A stretch of 52,193 nucleotides of DNA from Clostridiales bacterium (GCA_029006795.1 JAQXGQ010000144.1:1-52193), one strand, 5' to 3'. Counted from the stretch's first letter, positions 7,937 through 17,580 are shown. Notes: a model not told the origin generated them from the letters alone. Numbers and translations are program-made.

Positions 7937-10819
7937 TTACTCACCTTCTAATACCTTTTCGAGCAACTCCTTAATCTCATCTACTGCCAGTTCATCCATT
8001 TTTTCACTAATTTCTTCAAATACCTTCTGATATTTTTCTGGTAACCGGCACTTCTTTATTTCATCCAGAATTTCAAACACTTTAGGAAATTCAAAATTGT
8101 CCACACACTGCTCAATATTTCGCAAGATTGGAAGAATCATTTTCTCCTCCAACACATCTTCTTCCGCCGTTGTTTCCTCTAACATCTCATAGTTTTGCAA
8201 CACCTCCTTGATTTCCTGGAGCAATGTCTTGTACTGTTGGATAAATGGTTCCATATACTTATCAATATAGGCATAGTCCCCTTTCTTCCCCGCCATCTCC
8301 TGCGCTTTTGCCAGTTCTGAAATACCAACTGCCCCCATATTCATAGCTGTACTTTTCATGGAATGTACTTTAATCGTGTAATTCTCGTAATCCTGCTGCT
8401 TTTGGAGATTCCGAAGTTCCTCAAGCTGCTTTCCCCCGTAATCCCAAGCAATTTTTAGCACCTTAAGATAATCCGAACATTCCCCTCCACAGTTTTCTAC
8501 TCCCTTTTTCACATCTACTTCTGGCAGTGCTTCTTCCAAATAGATTATCTCTTTTTCTTCTGCTTTGCCGCCGGCCTTCTGCTTTTCCTCCGGTAACTGC
8601 AGTGTTATTTTATCCTTTGGCAAAAATTTCACAAACAGTCGTTCCATCTGTTTTAAATTAATCGGTTTTCCAAGATATTCATCAAATCCCTGATCCATCA
8701 GCCCTTTCCGAACTCCACTGATAGCATCGGCTGTAAGCACGATTATTTTGCTTTCTCCGCCTTTGGCATAATAAGGGCTTAGCGCACGTATCTGATTCAT
8801 CGCCTCTACACCATTCATTTCCGGCATCATCTGATCCATAAAAACAAACTGATACTGCCTGGTTCTACACAGTTCTACAGCTTCCTGTCCGCTGGACGCA
8901 GTATCCACAATCAATCCGTAAGACTTCATAATGCAGTATGCGACTCTTAGGTTTACGAAATTATCATCCACCACCAGAACCTGTACACCTGATATCTGCA
9001 TACTCCCGAGTGTACTTCCGTTCTGTCTTTCTTCTTCGTGGGAATAGGCTCCGTCCATTGGCGATGCATCTACAATTTCCTGTTTTAGAACAACAGTAAA
9101 TACCGATCCTTTTCCGTACACGCTGGACACCTTGATCTCGCCGCCCATCAGGTTTACATAACCATTTGAAATAGCAAGTCCCAGACCGGAACCCTCCACT
9201 CCGTAATGTACCTTTCTGTCCAACTGCTCAAAACTTTTGAAAAGGTGTTCCTGATCTTCCGGCCGTATTCCACTTCCGGTATCAGAAACCTTAAACTCCA
9301 GCTTTGCCATTTTATCCGTCTTTTCCAGTACTGATACATCAAAGGAAATACTTCCCTCTTTCGTGTATTTTACTGCATTATTTAAAATATTAATTAATAT
9401 TCCGCGAATCCTTATTTTATCTCCATATAAGCGGTTCGGAATTTCAGGATCAACCTCCATGTGAAAATCCAGCCCCTTTGCCTGCGCCTGCGAGGCAATG
9501 ATTAGCGAAACATCCTTTAAAAGTGCCGCCATATAGTATTTTTCCGGAATCAGCTCCATTTTCCCGGATTCAATTTTTGAAATATCTAAAATATCATTGA
9601 TGATTGCCAAAAGGTTATGGGAAGACCATTTAATATCTTCCACATGCTCCCGTACTTCATCACTGATATCCATCTTCAGTACCAGCTCTGAAAAACCGAT
9701 AATCGCATTCATTGGTGTACGGATTTCATGAGACATATTGGCAAGGAAGGTACTTTTTGCCTGATTTGCATACTCGGCCTCCTTTTTTGCCTCCTCCAGA
9801 CGCTGCATTGCCCTCATACGCTCGGACAAATCCGTCACAATAATGATATAACCTGTATTATCTCCATAATCATCATAAATCTTATTGATTGCGAGACTGC
9901 AGTACAACTGATTATGACAGCATACCGCATCTACATCCTTACGCTTGTTTTCAAAAGAAAACACCTCCTCTTTCCGTATATGGAACAACTGGCTGATCTC
10001 TATATCCTCCACTTTTCCTTCTTGTATTCCAAAAAAAGAGAAGGCCGCATCATTCAAAATCCTGAGTTTATAGTCCGCATTATATACCAAAACCGGCATT
10101 GCCAGTGAATAATAAATAAATTCCGACATATTGGCAATATTCATTCGGAAGCGATTGATAAAGCTAATCGCATGATATAAAAAAATGAGAGCTACAAACT
10201 GTCCTATAGTACTTCCCGGAATTGCCGGTTTCCCGAACAGAGGAAATACCGTATCCAATAGCGAGCCCGACATAATAATAATCTCAGCCACAAGCAATTT
10301 CTTGCCCAGTTCCTTTAAACGTCTCTCCTTTCCGTGTCTTATCATCTGACAGATAACCCATAACAAATTTAGTCCGATTATTACCGTATACAGCGTATAA
10401 ACGTTATTCCAGAATCCAGGTGTAAAGGAATAAGTCATTCCAATACTGGTAAGCTTATATTCTGCCTGTTCCTTCTGTATGACAAAAAAATAAATGATAA
10501 CTCCTGAAAACGAAAAAATTTCCATTCCCCTTAAAATTGGCTTCTTTACTCCCGAAAGCTGACATACCAGCATCTGTACCACAATCAGATAGGAAAAGGT
10601 GCCAATCATCCCAATTGCTCTCCAGAAATATGCCTTGCTTGGATCAGTCTGGACAATTACCCCGAAAAAACCCATACCCCAGATTGCACTGGAAAGACAC
10701 AAAATAGCAAACAGACGGTTTTCTAAATATTTTAAATCTCTTGTACGAAATGTCCGCAGGGAAAGATAACATGCCATTATAAAACACGCAAACAACGTCT
10801 GTGAAAACACGAATTTCAT
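7937..10819 (-). CDS. Hybrid sensor histidine kinase with receiver and Hpt domains
   Basis: A 960-residue protein. Residues 1-220 contain about seven hydrophobic helices (7TM-type sensor). A PAS-like domain spans about 225-335 (NADYKLRILNDAAFSFFGIQ). HisKA with the phospho-His in FLANMSHEIRTPMNAI is near 360. HATPase_c has its N box (LINILNNAVKYT) and G boxes (DTGSGI, GSGLGLAI). The receiver has VDDN near 617 and the phospho-Asp in FMDQMMPEMNG near 661. The C-terminal Hpt domain has its histidine in IKVHSMKSTAMNMG near 818. All phosphorelay residues are present. Its start overlaps the stop of the tandem-receiver gene by four bases (ATGA), so the two are translationally coupled. The signal and output are unknown. 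Confidence 0.92.
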   Translation of the reverse strand: MKFVFSQTLFACFIMACYLSLRTFRTRDLKYLENRLFAILCLSSAIWGMGFFGVIVQTDPSKAYFWRAIGMIGTFSYLIVVQMLVCQLSGVKKPILRGMEIFSFSGVIIYFFVIQKEQAEYKLTSIGMTYSFTPGFWNNVYTLYTVIIGLNLLWVICQMIRHGKERRLKELGKKLLVAEIIIMSGSLLDTVFPLFGKPAIPGSTIGQFVALIFLYHAISFINRFRMNIANMSEFIYYSLAMPVLVYNADYKLRILNDAAFSFFGIQEGKVEDIEISQLFHIRKEEVFSFENKRKDVDAVCCHNQLYCSLAINKIYDDYGDNTGYIIIVTDLSERMRAMQRLEEAKKEAEYANQAKSTFLANMSHEIRTPMNAIIGFSELVLKMDISDEVREHVEDIKWSSHNLLAIINDILDISKIESGKMELIPEKYYMAALLKDVSLIIASQAQAKGLDFHMEVDPEIPNRLYGDKIRIRGILINILNNAVKYTKEGSISFDVSVLEKTDKMAKLEFKVSDTGSGIRPEDQEHLFKSFEQLDRKVHYGVEGSGLGLAISNGYVNLMGGEIKVSSVYGKGSVFTVVLKQEIVDASPMDGAYSHEEERQNGSTLGSMQISGVQVLVVDDNFVNLRVAYCIMKSYGLIVDTASSGQEAVELCRTRQYQFVFMDQMMPEMNGVEAMNQIRALSPYYAKGGESKIIVLTADAISGVRKGLMDQGFDEYLGKPINLKQMERLFVKFLPKDKITLQLPEEKQKAGGKAEEKEIIYLEEALPEVDVKKGVENCGGECSDYLKVLKIAWDYGGKQLEELRNLQKQQDYENYTIKVHSMKSTAMNMGAVGISELAKAQEMAGKKGDYAYIDKYMEPFIQQYKTLLQEIKEVLQNYEMLEETTAEEDVLEEKMILPILRNIEQCVDNFEFPKVFEILDEIKKCRLPEKYQKVFEEISEKMDELAVDEIKELLEKVLEGE

Positions 10820-11586
10820 AATAACCCCTCCCCCTGCGGATACAATACCTGTTCAATATTTTTTTGTAAATCTTCCTTGCTGACCGGTTTTGCAAGGCAT
10901 GCCGCCGGTTTGCACGGAATACACTTTTTTAGTACCTCTGTATTTATGACACCGGACAAAATAATCACAGGAATCTGTGCCCGCTCCGGGTCTCGCTGTA
11001 TCATATTCATTACATTTGCCCCATTATAAAGCGGCATCTGATAATCCAATAAAATCAGATTCGGCGTATGCTTGAGCAGATAATCCAAAGCCAGCTTTGC
11101 CGAGTTTATCATAATAACATTGTAATCATCATGCAGATAGCTGTTAATCAGCTTCAAATATGCCATATCATCATCAATCGCCAATATGGTTTTTTGCTGC
11201 TCTTTTTTTGCCTTCTTCTCGTATACCTCCATCACTTTCCGACGCAGCGTCTCCTTATTTACAGGCTTCACCAGATAACCGTCCACTCCCATACAGACGG
11301 AATTCATCACCGTATATCTGTCCTTGTTTCCTGTCACCAGAACTACCGGAACATTAATACACTCTTTGAGCTTGTGGAAACGTTCCAATGTCTTAAAGCC
11401 ATCCATTACCGGCATATTAACATCCAAAAGAATCACGTCCATATGCTGCAACTGCACAGCTTCTACTGCCTGTCTTCCACCTGTCGCCGTAAATACCGCC
11501 GCCATATCTTCCAAATACAGGCTCATTGTCTCCAGCACCTGCAAATCATCATCTACTATCAGCACATTTGGTCGTACATTTACCAT
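10816..11586 (-). CDS. Tandem-receiver response regulator without an output domain
   Basis: A 256-residue protein made of two CheY-like receivers. REC1, about 6-122, has IVDDD, the phospho-Asp in VILLDVNMPVMDG and the Lys in YLVKPVNK. REC2, about 130-248, has AIDDD, LILLDYQMPLYNG and CLAKPVSK. Both keep the acidic pair, Asp, Ser/Thr and Lys needed for phosphorylation. There is no DNA-binding, GGDEF or HD-GYP domain, so it probably relays phosphate or acts by protein contact. Start chosen at 11586 (MVNVRPNVLIVDDD) after AGGGGA, rather than an upstream in-frame Met. It overlaps the kinase gene by 4 bases; the kinase Hpt is the natural partner (inference). Confidence 0.9.
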   Translation of the reverse strand: MVNVRPNVLIVDDDLQVLETMSLYLEDMAAVFTATGGRQAVEAVQLQHMDVILLDVNMPVMDGFKTLERFHKLKECINVPVVLVTGNKDRYTVMNSVCMGVDGYLVKPVNKETLRRKVMEVYEKKAKKEQQKTILAIDDDMAYLKLINSYLHDDYNVIMINSAKLALDYLLKHTPNLILLDYQMPLYNGANVMNMIQRDPERAQIPVIILSGVINTEVLKKCIPCKPAACLAKPVSKEDLQKNIEQVLYPQGEGLL

Positions 11587-11679
11587 ATTAAGTCCCCTTT
11601 TGTCAAACTTCACAAAAACCACTTTTAAAATATACAAAAATTATACCATATGCCATATCATGTTTGCAATATTATACAA

Positions 11680-11731
11680 AATTCCCCCAGAACAAATTGT
11701 TTTTCATATTCCAATCTGTCCTGGGGGAATT
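11680..11731 (-). terminator. Terminator after the GH1-ManA gene
   Basis: An imperfect long hairpin with 11-bp outer arms AATTCCCCCAG (11680-11690) and CTGGGGGAATT (11721-11731), plus inner pairing, then TTTTGTATAA on the minus strand. It closes the main mannan operon and separates it from the two-component genes. Confidence 0.7.
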
Positions 11732-11736
11732 CATTT

Positions 11737-14040
11737 TTATATCGTAGAAGCGATAATCTCCAATTTTCCCTGAAGTTCTACTTTTCCGTAGCCGTTTGGC
11801 AGAATAAAGTGATCTCCTTTTTTAATGTGCTGTCCGTTTAAAAGTGCATCGCCCTCCAAAACAGACATAATCAGGAACGGATATTCCTGTTCAAACTCCG
11901 TCTTTCCGTCCAGCTCAAGCTTAAACACCTTATAATAGCTGCAGTCATAAAGCTGATACAGCGTATTCTTCGGTACGTTTGCGGCAGATATTACACTGTC
12001 CTCTACCGACTTTGCCGGAACATTGATTACATCAATACTCTTTTCAATATGTAGTTCTCTCGGCTTTCCATTAGAAAGTCTGTCGTAATCATAAACGCGA
12101 TAGGTGATATCACTGTTCTGCTGTGTCTCTAAAATCATAAGACCGCCTTTAATTGCATGAACCGTACCCGGATCAATCTGAATAAAATCACCCTTCTTCA
12201 CCGGAATCTCACGGATAAATTCACTCCACTTTCCTTCGTGAATCATGTCACCAAGTTCCTCTTTCGTCTTCGCATTGTGTCCGATGACAAGAGATGCGTC
12301 TTCCGGACAATCAATGATATACCAGCACTCCGTCTTACCGAAAGAACCGTTTTCGTTCACCTTCGCATATTCATCGTTTGGATGTACCTGAATACTCAAA
12401 TCATCCTTTGCGTCAATGATTTTAATGAGCAGTGGAAAACGATCGATATCCACATTTCCGAACAGTCCCGGTTCCTCTTTCCACAATTCTGACAGCTTTT
12501 TCCCTGCATATTTTCCTTCACGAATCGTATCGTCGCCATTCTGATGCGCTGCAACGCCCCAGCATTCGCCGATATCATCACCTTCTATTTCATAACCGAA
12601 ATCGGTCCGCAATCTTGTACCACCCCAGATATTATGTGTAAATACTGGGTTCAAAAATAAAATTGGTGTATCCTGTTTGTTCATTCCAAGCTCCCTTCCA
12701 CCAGATTCAATCACCTTCTGATACCAATAGGCAGAATCCTTTACAATCCTTTTTTGTGTCGTAAAATCCACATAAACTATCCCAAATCTCTCATTATAGC
12801 CTTTGTCCCATTCAAAATTGTCCAAAAAAGTCCAGAGGAAATATCCACGCACATCCACGCCTTCATCATTTGCTTTCTGGAGTGCAGAAAGATATTCATC
12901 CAGAAACTGAATACGATTCGGATCATGAACTCTCCCGTCGGCTGAAACATTATCATGACAGGACATTCCGTTCTCCGTAATATAGATCGGTAATCCGTAA
13001 CGCTCATACAGAAATTTCACACCCCAGTAAAAGCCTTCCGGTGTCACCGGCCAATTTGCCGCTGTCTTCGGAAATCCCGGTGCACGCTTTATGAACTCCG
13101 GCTCACCATCCGCGCCTGCCCGCACCTGGTAGCCGTTATAAATATTCTGCCCCATGAAATCAATCGGCTGATGAATCAGTTCCATATCCGCTTGTGTAAT
13201 TTCCGGCAGATACTCCTGATATTTCTTTAGTCCTTCCTCGGGATATTTTCCCAAGAACACCGGATCTGAAAACCATGCCACATTCCAGGTCCAGTTGTCA
13301 ATCGGATTATAAAAACCAAAATAAACCTTCTTTGCAGCCTCTATATCCTCTGGCTTATCTGATGCCGGATAAGCAACACCACAGGTCGGTGCATAGCCTA
13401 TTTTTATCGGCTGCACTGCATACTTGCGCAGGTTAATCACTGCCTTGCCATGCGCGCGGAGCACATTGTGTGCAATCTGGAATGTCTCTTTTATTTCCAT
13501 TTTTTTACCTGGCGCATGCACCCCGGAAAGATGTCCCAACCCCACAAAGCACTGTGGCTCATTTAAGGTAAAATAATACTCACAGAGATCGGAAAAGTTC
13601 TCCGCCACAACCTTTGCATATTCGCCAAACCAGTCAATGACCTTTTCATTCAGCCAGCCTCCCTGGTCCTGCAACGCCTGCGGCAATTCCCAGTGATACA
13701 ATGTGATATACGGAGTGATTCCGTTTTTCTTCATCTCCAGAATCATATCACGATACAATTCAATTGCTTTCCCATTTACTTTTCCGGTTCCTTCCGGCAA
13801 AATCCTTGCCCAATTTAAGGAAAACCGATATGCCTTGATGCCTAGCAAACGCATCAGCGCAAAATCTTCTTTATAGCGATGGATGGAATCACAGCTCACA
13901 TAGGCATTCTGATTTTCAAAAATCCGTCCCTCCTCTGTAAAGGTATCCCAGACGCATTTTCCGCATCCATCCTCCTTATCTCTTCCTTCTATCTGATAGG
14001 CGCTGCTTGCCACGCCCCACGCAAAATCCTCTCGAAACAT
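11737..14040 (-). CDS. GH1 beta-glucosidase fused to class I mannose-6-phosphate isomerase
   Basis: One 767-residue frame with two complete enzymes. Residues 1-452 are GH1: acid/base Glu in FTLNEPQ, nucleophile Glu in YITENGMS, and TFLDNFEWDKGYNERFG at the aglycone region. The E-W there, not the Ser/Lys set of phospho-glycosidases, points to unphosphorylated substrates. Residues 453-767 are a full 315-residue ManA with zinc ligands in LSIQVHPND, TECWYII and GTVHAIKGG, converting mannose-6-P to fructose-6-P. Both are cytoplasmic. The internal ManA Met (12684) is preceded by GGAAGGGAG 6 bases upstream, like a separate gene's ribosome site. Removing one G from the GGG at 12693-12695 would end GH1 in TGA overlapping the ManA ATG. 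It is the last gene of the mannan operon and supplies its final step. A sequencing indel cannot be excluded. Confidence 0.9.
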   Translation of the reverse strand: MFREDFAWGVASSAYQIEGRDKEDGCGKCVWDTFTEEGRIFENQNAYVSCDSIHRYKEDFALMRLLGIKAYRFSLNWARILPEGTGKVNGKAIELYRDMILEMKKNGITPYITLYHWELPQALQDQGGWLNEKVIDWFGEYAKVVAENFSDLCEYYFTLNEPQCFVGLGHLSGVHAPGKKMEIKETFQIAHNVLRAHGKAVINLRKYAVQPIKIGYAPTCGVAYPASDKPEDIEAAKKVYFGFYNPIDNWTWNVAWFSDPVFLGKYPEEGLKKYQEYLPEITQADMELIHQPIDFMGQNIYNGYQVRAGADGEPEFIKRAPGFPKTAANWPVTPEGFYWGVKFLYERYGLPIYITENGMSCHDNVSADGRVHDPNRIQFLDEYLSALQKANDEGVDVRGYFLWTFLDNFEWDKGYNERFGIVYVDFTTQKRIVKDSAYWYQKVIESGGRELGMNKQDTPILFLNPVFTHNIWGGTRLRTDFGYEIEGDDIGECWGVAAHQNGDDTIREGKYAGKKLSELWKEEPGLFGNVDIDRFPLLIKIIDAKDDLSIQVHPNDEYAKVNENGSFGKTECWYIIDCPEDASLVIGHNAKTKEELGDMIHEGKWSEFIREIPVKKGDFIQIDPGTVHAIKGGLMILETQQNSDITYRVYDYDRLSNGKPRELHIEKSIDVINVPAKSVEDSVISAANVPKNTLYQLYDCSYYKVFKLELDGKTEFEQEYPFLIMSVLEGDALLNGQHIKKGDHFILPNGYGKVELQGKLEIIASTI

Positions 14041-14071
14041 ACTGCTCCTCCAAATTTGAGTTTCGCAGCTT

Positions 14072-16285
14072 TCACACCTTATACTGGCTCAATGCCTCCT
14101 GCAGACGGGAAACTTCCTGATTCAGTTCCTCCGCTGCCGCCGCCAGTTTCTGTGCATCAGAAAGCTGACCATTTACGGTTGCTGTTACCTCCTCCGCCGA
14201 AGCTGCTGTTTCCTCTGAGACAGCCGCAATACTGCGAATAGAGTCAAATACTTTTTCTTTATCTGTTACCATTTCTTCCATGTTTCCGGTTACTTTAATA
14301 AGCACCTGAATCAAATTCGTTACATTTGTATTAATCTCACTGAAAATATCTACTGTACCTTCAATAGATTCCGCCTGTGTCTTTAAAAACTCCTCCGCCC
14401 GCTTTGCCGAATCGGACGTCACCTGCGTCTTCTGCTGAATCACACTTACTATCTGGCGGATATGACTACCCGCCTCTGCGGACTGATCCGCAAGTTTTCG
14501 TATTTCCTCTGCTACAACGGCAAAGCCTTTGCCTGCTTCACCTGCTCTGGCAGCCTCAATCGATGCATTTAAGGAGAGCAGATTTGTCTGTTCTGCAATC
14601 TCACTGATTGTGGCAATAATACTGCCAATGCTCTTGGAATTTTCCTCTACATCTGCAATATTCCGTATCAGGACGTCCGTAATCTCTGCTGCCGCTTTGG
14701 ATTTGTCACTGAGTTCATACACCATGACTTTTCCGTTTTCAATCGCTGTCATCGCCTGCTTGGAATTTTCCTGCATTGCTCCGGTTCCTTCATATACCTG
14801 ATTCAGCTTATCCGAAAATTTCGTCATTTCCTGCAAACCGACATCTGTATCTTCCGCCTGCTTTGCAACACCCTGTGCCACTTCTTCCATCGCCGTATTG
14901 ATTCCAATCATGGAATCTGCCATGGTGCTCGCTGTGGAAGCAACGCCGTCGGTGGACTCGTTTACCGCCGTAATAAATTCCACAACATTCTGCATCAGAT
15001 TCCTGATGTTATGCAGCATGTCTGTCATGCCGCCTGCCAATAATTTAAATTCATCATTACGTTTTGTAACAAACTCTGTAGTAAAGTCCCCTGCCGAGAC
15101 TTTTTTCATCTGTTTGTTTAATGTTTTTACCTCACTGCTGATGCCCTGTGCCATTACACTTCCGATAAACAATGCAACCAGACACGCAACAATAACGATA
15201 ATAATCGTAGCATTGCGAATCTGTGATGCTGCAGAAAGAATCGTTGACTTTGGTACAATACTTGCAACTACCATCCCTGTCTTTCCAATCGGAGAAACAC
15301 AAAGCAGATGGCTCTCGCCCTGGAAGGACACATAGCTGTTTCCTGCCTCTGTCGCAGCTAATGCCACTTCCTCGACCTTGCTTCCATCAAAAATATCTGT
15401 TGTGACAAGCGCACCATCCTCCATGGTCAGTGCCCGGTTATCCGGTGTGAATAATGCCACATAAGAGCCCTCACCATTGTCAATATTGGTAAGGACCTCC
15501 TCTATTGCCTCTGTTGTAATATCCAGACTGATAAATCCATTTCCCTTTGCAAAGGTACGCATATATGCTACAGCATATCTGTCCTCACTTGAACCGACAT
15601 TTTCATCCAGATACTTGTGATAGCCGCTCCAGTAACTCTCATTTCCGCTGGTAGATTTGAAACGCGCTCCCTCATCTGTTGCCAGATATTCTTCATACGC
15701 CTCTCTGGACGTATTACTGGTAGAAGAAGTAATTCCATTTCCGTTTTCTCCAAAAACCGCATAATTTGAGATATAACTGGAAGTTCCCCTGACTGTAGTC
15801 AATACCGACTGGGCAGAACGATAGCACGACTGTGCCTCCGCCGCATCTGCCTTATAAGATTTTGTATAATATGCCTGTATGTACTCATTGCTGGCAAACT
15901 CTGCCGCCTTATTCTGCACATTCTCACATAAAAGATTACAGTTTAAGCTCATGGCAGACACAGTATCCATTACAGACTGCTCATACTGCCTTTTGATACT
16001 GCTTACCGAAAGATTATAGGATACCGTTCCCAGTATCACGATCAGAATAACCGGAACACAAAACGCAAGAATCAGTTTGTATCCAATCTTGCTGTTTCCC
16101 TTCTTATTTTTGGAAACCTTGGTCTTCTTATTCTCATCTTTACTTTTTTCGCCCGGTTTTGCTGTTTTTATTGCATCGAAAGACAATTTCGGCACCTTAA
16201 TCTTTTTTACTGCTTCATTTATCTTTTTCTTTTCAGTGCTTTTTGTCTTTGCCGTCTTATCTTTCTTCACAATACGTTTCTTCAT
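14072..16285 (-). CDS. Methyl-accepting chemotaxis protein inside the mannan operon
   Basis: A 737-residue chemoreceptor. Residues 1-66 are a very lysine-rich cytoplasmic tail (starts [20 protein letters not shown]). TM1 is about 69-92, a large extracellular dCache-like sensor about 95-345 ([33 protein letters not shown]), TM2 about 352-375, then HAMP and a signalling domain with tip [20 protein letters not shown]. Start chosen at MKKRIV because GGGAGG lies 8-9 bases upstream; in-frame Mets at up to 16348 are possible. It is 69 bases after the esterase and 31 before GH1-ManA with no terminator between, so it should be co-transcribed with mannan catabolism. Sensing of mannan-derived sugars or of their binding protein is inference. 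Confidence 0.93.
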   Translation of the reverse strand: MKKRIVKKDKTAKTKSTEKKKINEAVKKIKVPKLSFDAIKTAKPGEKSKDENKKTKVSKNKKGNSKIGYKLILAFCVPVILIVILGTVSYNLSVSSIKRQYEQSVMDTVSAMSLNCNLLCENVQNKAAEFASNEYIQAYYTKSYKADAAEAQSCYRSAQSVLTTVRGTSSYISNYAVFGENGNGITSSTSNTSREAYEEYLATDEGARFKSTSGNESYWSGYHKYLDENVGSSEDRYAVAYMRTFAKGNGFISLDITTEAIEEVLTNIDNGEGSYVALFTPDNRALTMEDGALVTTDIFDGSKVEEVALAATEAGNSYVSFQGESHLLCVSPIGKTGMVVASIVPKSTILSAASQIRNATIIIVIVACLVALFIGSVMAQGISSEVKTLNKQMKKVSAGDFTTEFVTKRNDEFKLLAGGMTDMLHNIRNLMQNVVEFITAVNESTDGVASTASTMADSMIGINTAMEEVAQGVAKQAEDTDVGLQEMTKFSDKLNQVYEGTGAMQENSKQAMTAIENGKVMVYELSDKSKAAAEITDVLIRNIADVEENSKSIGSIIATISEIAEQTNLLSLNASIEAARAGEAGKGFAVVAEEIRKLADQSAEAGSHIRQIVSVIQQKTQVTSDSAKRAEEFLKTQAESIEGTVDIFSEINTNVTNLIQVLIKVTGNMEEMVTDKEKVFDSIRSIAAVSEETAASAEEVTATVNGQLSDAQKLAAAAEELNQEVSRLQEALSQYKV

Positions 16286-16354
16286 GGCCTTTTCCTCCCT
16301 GTGTGGTCTGCTCACGGACTCATGCATCATCTTCTCCCCTCTGCTCATTCCCCC

Positions 16355-17476
16355 TTATTTTGATGAACAGATAATTGATGCCAGGTAAAACGGTACTGCT
16401 GCATTCCTGCTTTCTTCTGTCAGCCGGATCTTTAATGTGTGCTTTTTTACTTCCCCGTGGCGTAAAATGTTCTCCAGAAAAAGACAGTCACCCCAGGTCT
16501 CCTCGAAATTCGCATCCAGTCTTACTGCAGTTTCTTCCTGTCCGTCAATCACCGCTTCTGCAATGGGAGCAGGCTGCTTTACTGACTTTTTATACTGGAT
16601 TGCAATCTCACTTCCATAGATTTCAAATGTAATGGATGCTCCCGGTTCGGATGCTATCCACCCATACTTGAATACATCTGTGATAGATTCCTGTTTTGTC
16701 ATGTCCTTTTTCCAGTCTCCGACCATCAAAGGAGCACTGTTGTCATTCCGATACCGTCTGGCATGCTCATAGGCATTTGCCGTAAGAGGCTCTTTTTTTT
16801 CAAAAGGCATCTCCTCCGCTTTCCCCATCTCCTGATATACTTTTTCCAGAAAATAGATAATCACATCCGCTACCAGTTCATGACCAACATCATTCGGGTG
16901 AAGATAATCTGCTGTAATTTCCTCTGCTTCTATCCTTCCCGCCGCCACCTCCGGATAAATGGAACGCTGCATACTGATCTGTGGCAGTTCATAATACCTT
17001 GCTACTTTTGCGTGCTGTACTTCGGCATTTCCTCCGTCGTCATAACGCACATTATTTAGAACTATTATAGCAGGTTTTTTATGAAAAGTGTAGATTTTTC
17101 GAACTAAACTTTCATAAGTTTCCAGGAAAAACTCACTACTTTTATCATTTACACTAAATTCCACAAAAACAAGATCTGGTTCTTGGCCAAGCAAATCATC
17201 CTCAACTCTTGCCGCTGCAAAATGGGAGGTCGTTGCACCAATGCCTGCATTAATATAGGTAATTTCTGATTTAGGAAATTTTTCCTTCCACCATGCATAG
17301 ACACGATATGCATAACATAGCTTTGGGCTGGACGCCAGACATCCCATGGTAATGGACCCACCGATAAACCCGACGTTTATTTTCTCTCCAGCCTCTGCGC
17401 GCTTCATCACTTCTTTCAGGCGATAAAGATTGCCTCGATTGGCTATCGCCCGCTCACAATCTATTTGATATTTCAT
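16355..17476 (-). CDS. SGNH-hydrolase carbohydrate acetylesterase, CE17-like
   Basis: A 373-residue cytoplasmic protein with no signal peptide. The N-terminal SGNH domain carries all blocks: nucleophile Ser in VGFIGGSITMG, Gly in INAGIGATTS, Asn in FVEFSVNDKSSE, and Asp/His in ADYLHPNDVGHE. The C-terminal ~120 residues (from about ESITDVFKYGWIASEPGASI) form a beta-rich domain like the carbohydrate-binding module of the CE17 mannan acetylesterase family. Family knowledge: CE17 and CE2 esterases in Roseburia remove 2-O-, 3-O- and 6-O-acetyls from manno-oligosaccharides so phosphorylases can act. Domain order (SGNH first) favours CE17 over CE2. Start at 17476 after GGAGAT; an earlier ATG at 17494 lacks a site. 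Confidence 0.82.
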   Translation of the reverse strand: MKYQIDCERAIANRGNLYRLKEVMKRAEAGEKINVGFIGGSITMGCLASSPKLCYAYRVYAWWKEKFPKSEITYINAGIGATTSHFAAARVEDDLLGQEPDLVFVEFSVNDKSSEFFLETYESLVRKIYTFHKKPAIIVLNNVRYDDGGNAEVQHAKVARYYELPQISMQRSIYPEVAAGRIEAEEITADYLHPNDVGHELVADVIIYFLEKVYQEMGKAEEMPFEKKEPLTANAYEHARRYRNDNSAPLMVGDWKKDMTKQESITDVFKYGWIASEPGASITFEIYGSEIAIQYKKSVKQPAPIAEAVIDGQEETAVRLDANFEETWGDCLFLENILRHGEVKKHTLKIRLTEESRNAAVPFYLASIICSSK

Positions 17477-17501
17477 CTTACGATATCTCCGCAACGCCTT
17501 A

Positions 17502-17580
17502 GAGCCTGCAAAAAGCAGGCTCCAAAAGCAATATATTATTAATTGGTTGTGCAGCGGTAAGAGTGTTTTCCACCGCCGCT
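17502..17580 (-). promoter_or_regulatory. Two stem-loops between GH130_2 and the esterase gene
   Basis: In the 127-base gap, GAGCCTGC-AAAAA-GCAGGCTC (17502-17522) is a perfect 8-bp hairpin, and AGCGG/CCGCT (17553-17580) pairs around an 18-base loop. Neither is followed by a T-run on the minus strand, so termination looks weak. They could be mRNA-processing or stability stems that set the ratio of transport/phosphorylase genes to the three downstream genes (inference). Confidence 0.5.

Noticed and set aside
9154-9342. Small minus-strand frame within the hybrid kinase gene
   Set aside because: Out-of-frame overlap inside the HATPase-coding region with no independent signals.
11068-11628. Long plus-strand open frame opposite the response regulator
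   Set aside because: A shadow frame of the receiver coding strand, rich in His/Ile/Tyr, with no start signal or family resemblance.
11737-14040. GH1 domain as a 6-phospho-beta-glucosidase with PTS
   Set aside because: The aglycone loop has E-W instead of the Ser/Lys/Tyr phosphate-binding set, and the locus has an ABC transporter and no PTS genes.
13879-14241. Plus-strand frame across the chemoreceptor-GH1 junction
   Set aside because: Proline/leucine-rich shadow of two real minus-strand genes without a ribosome site.
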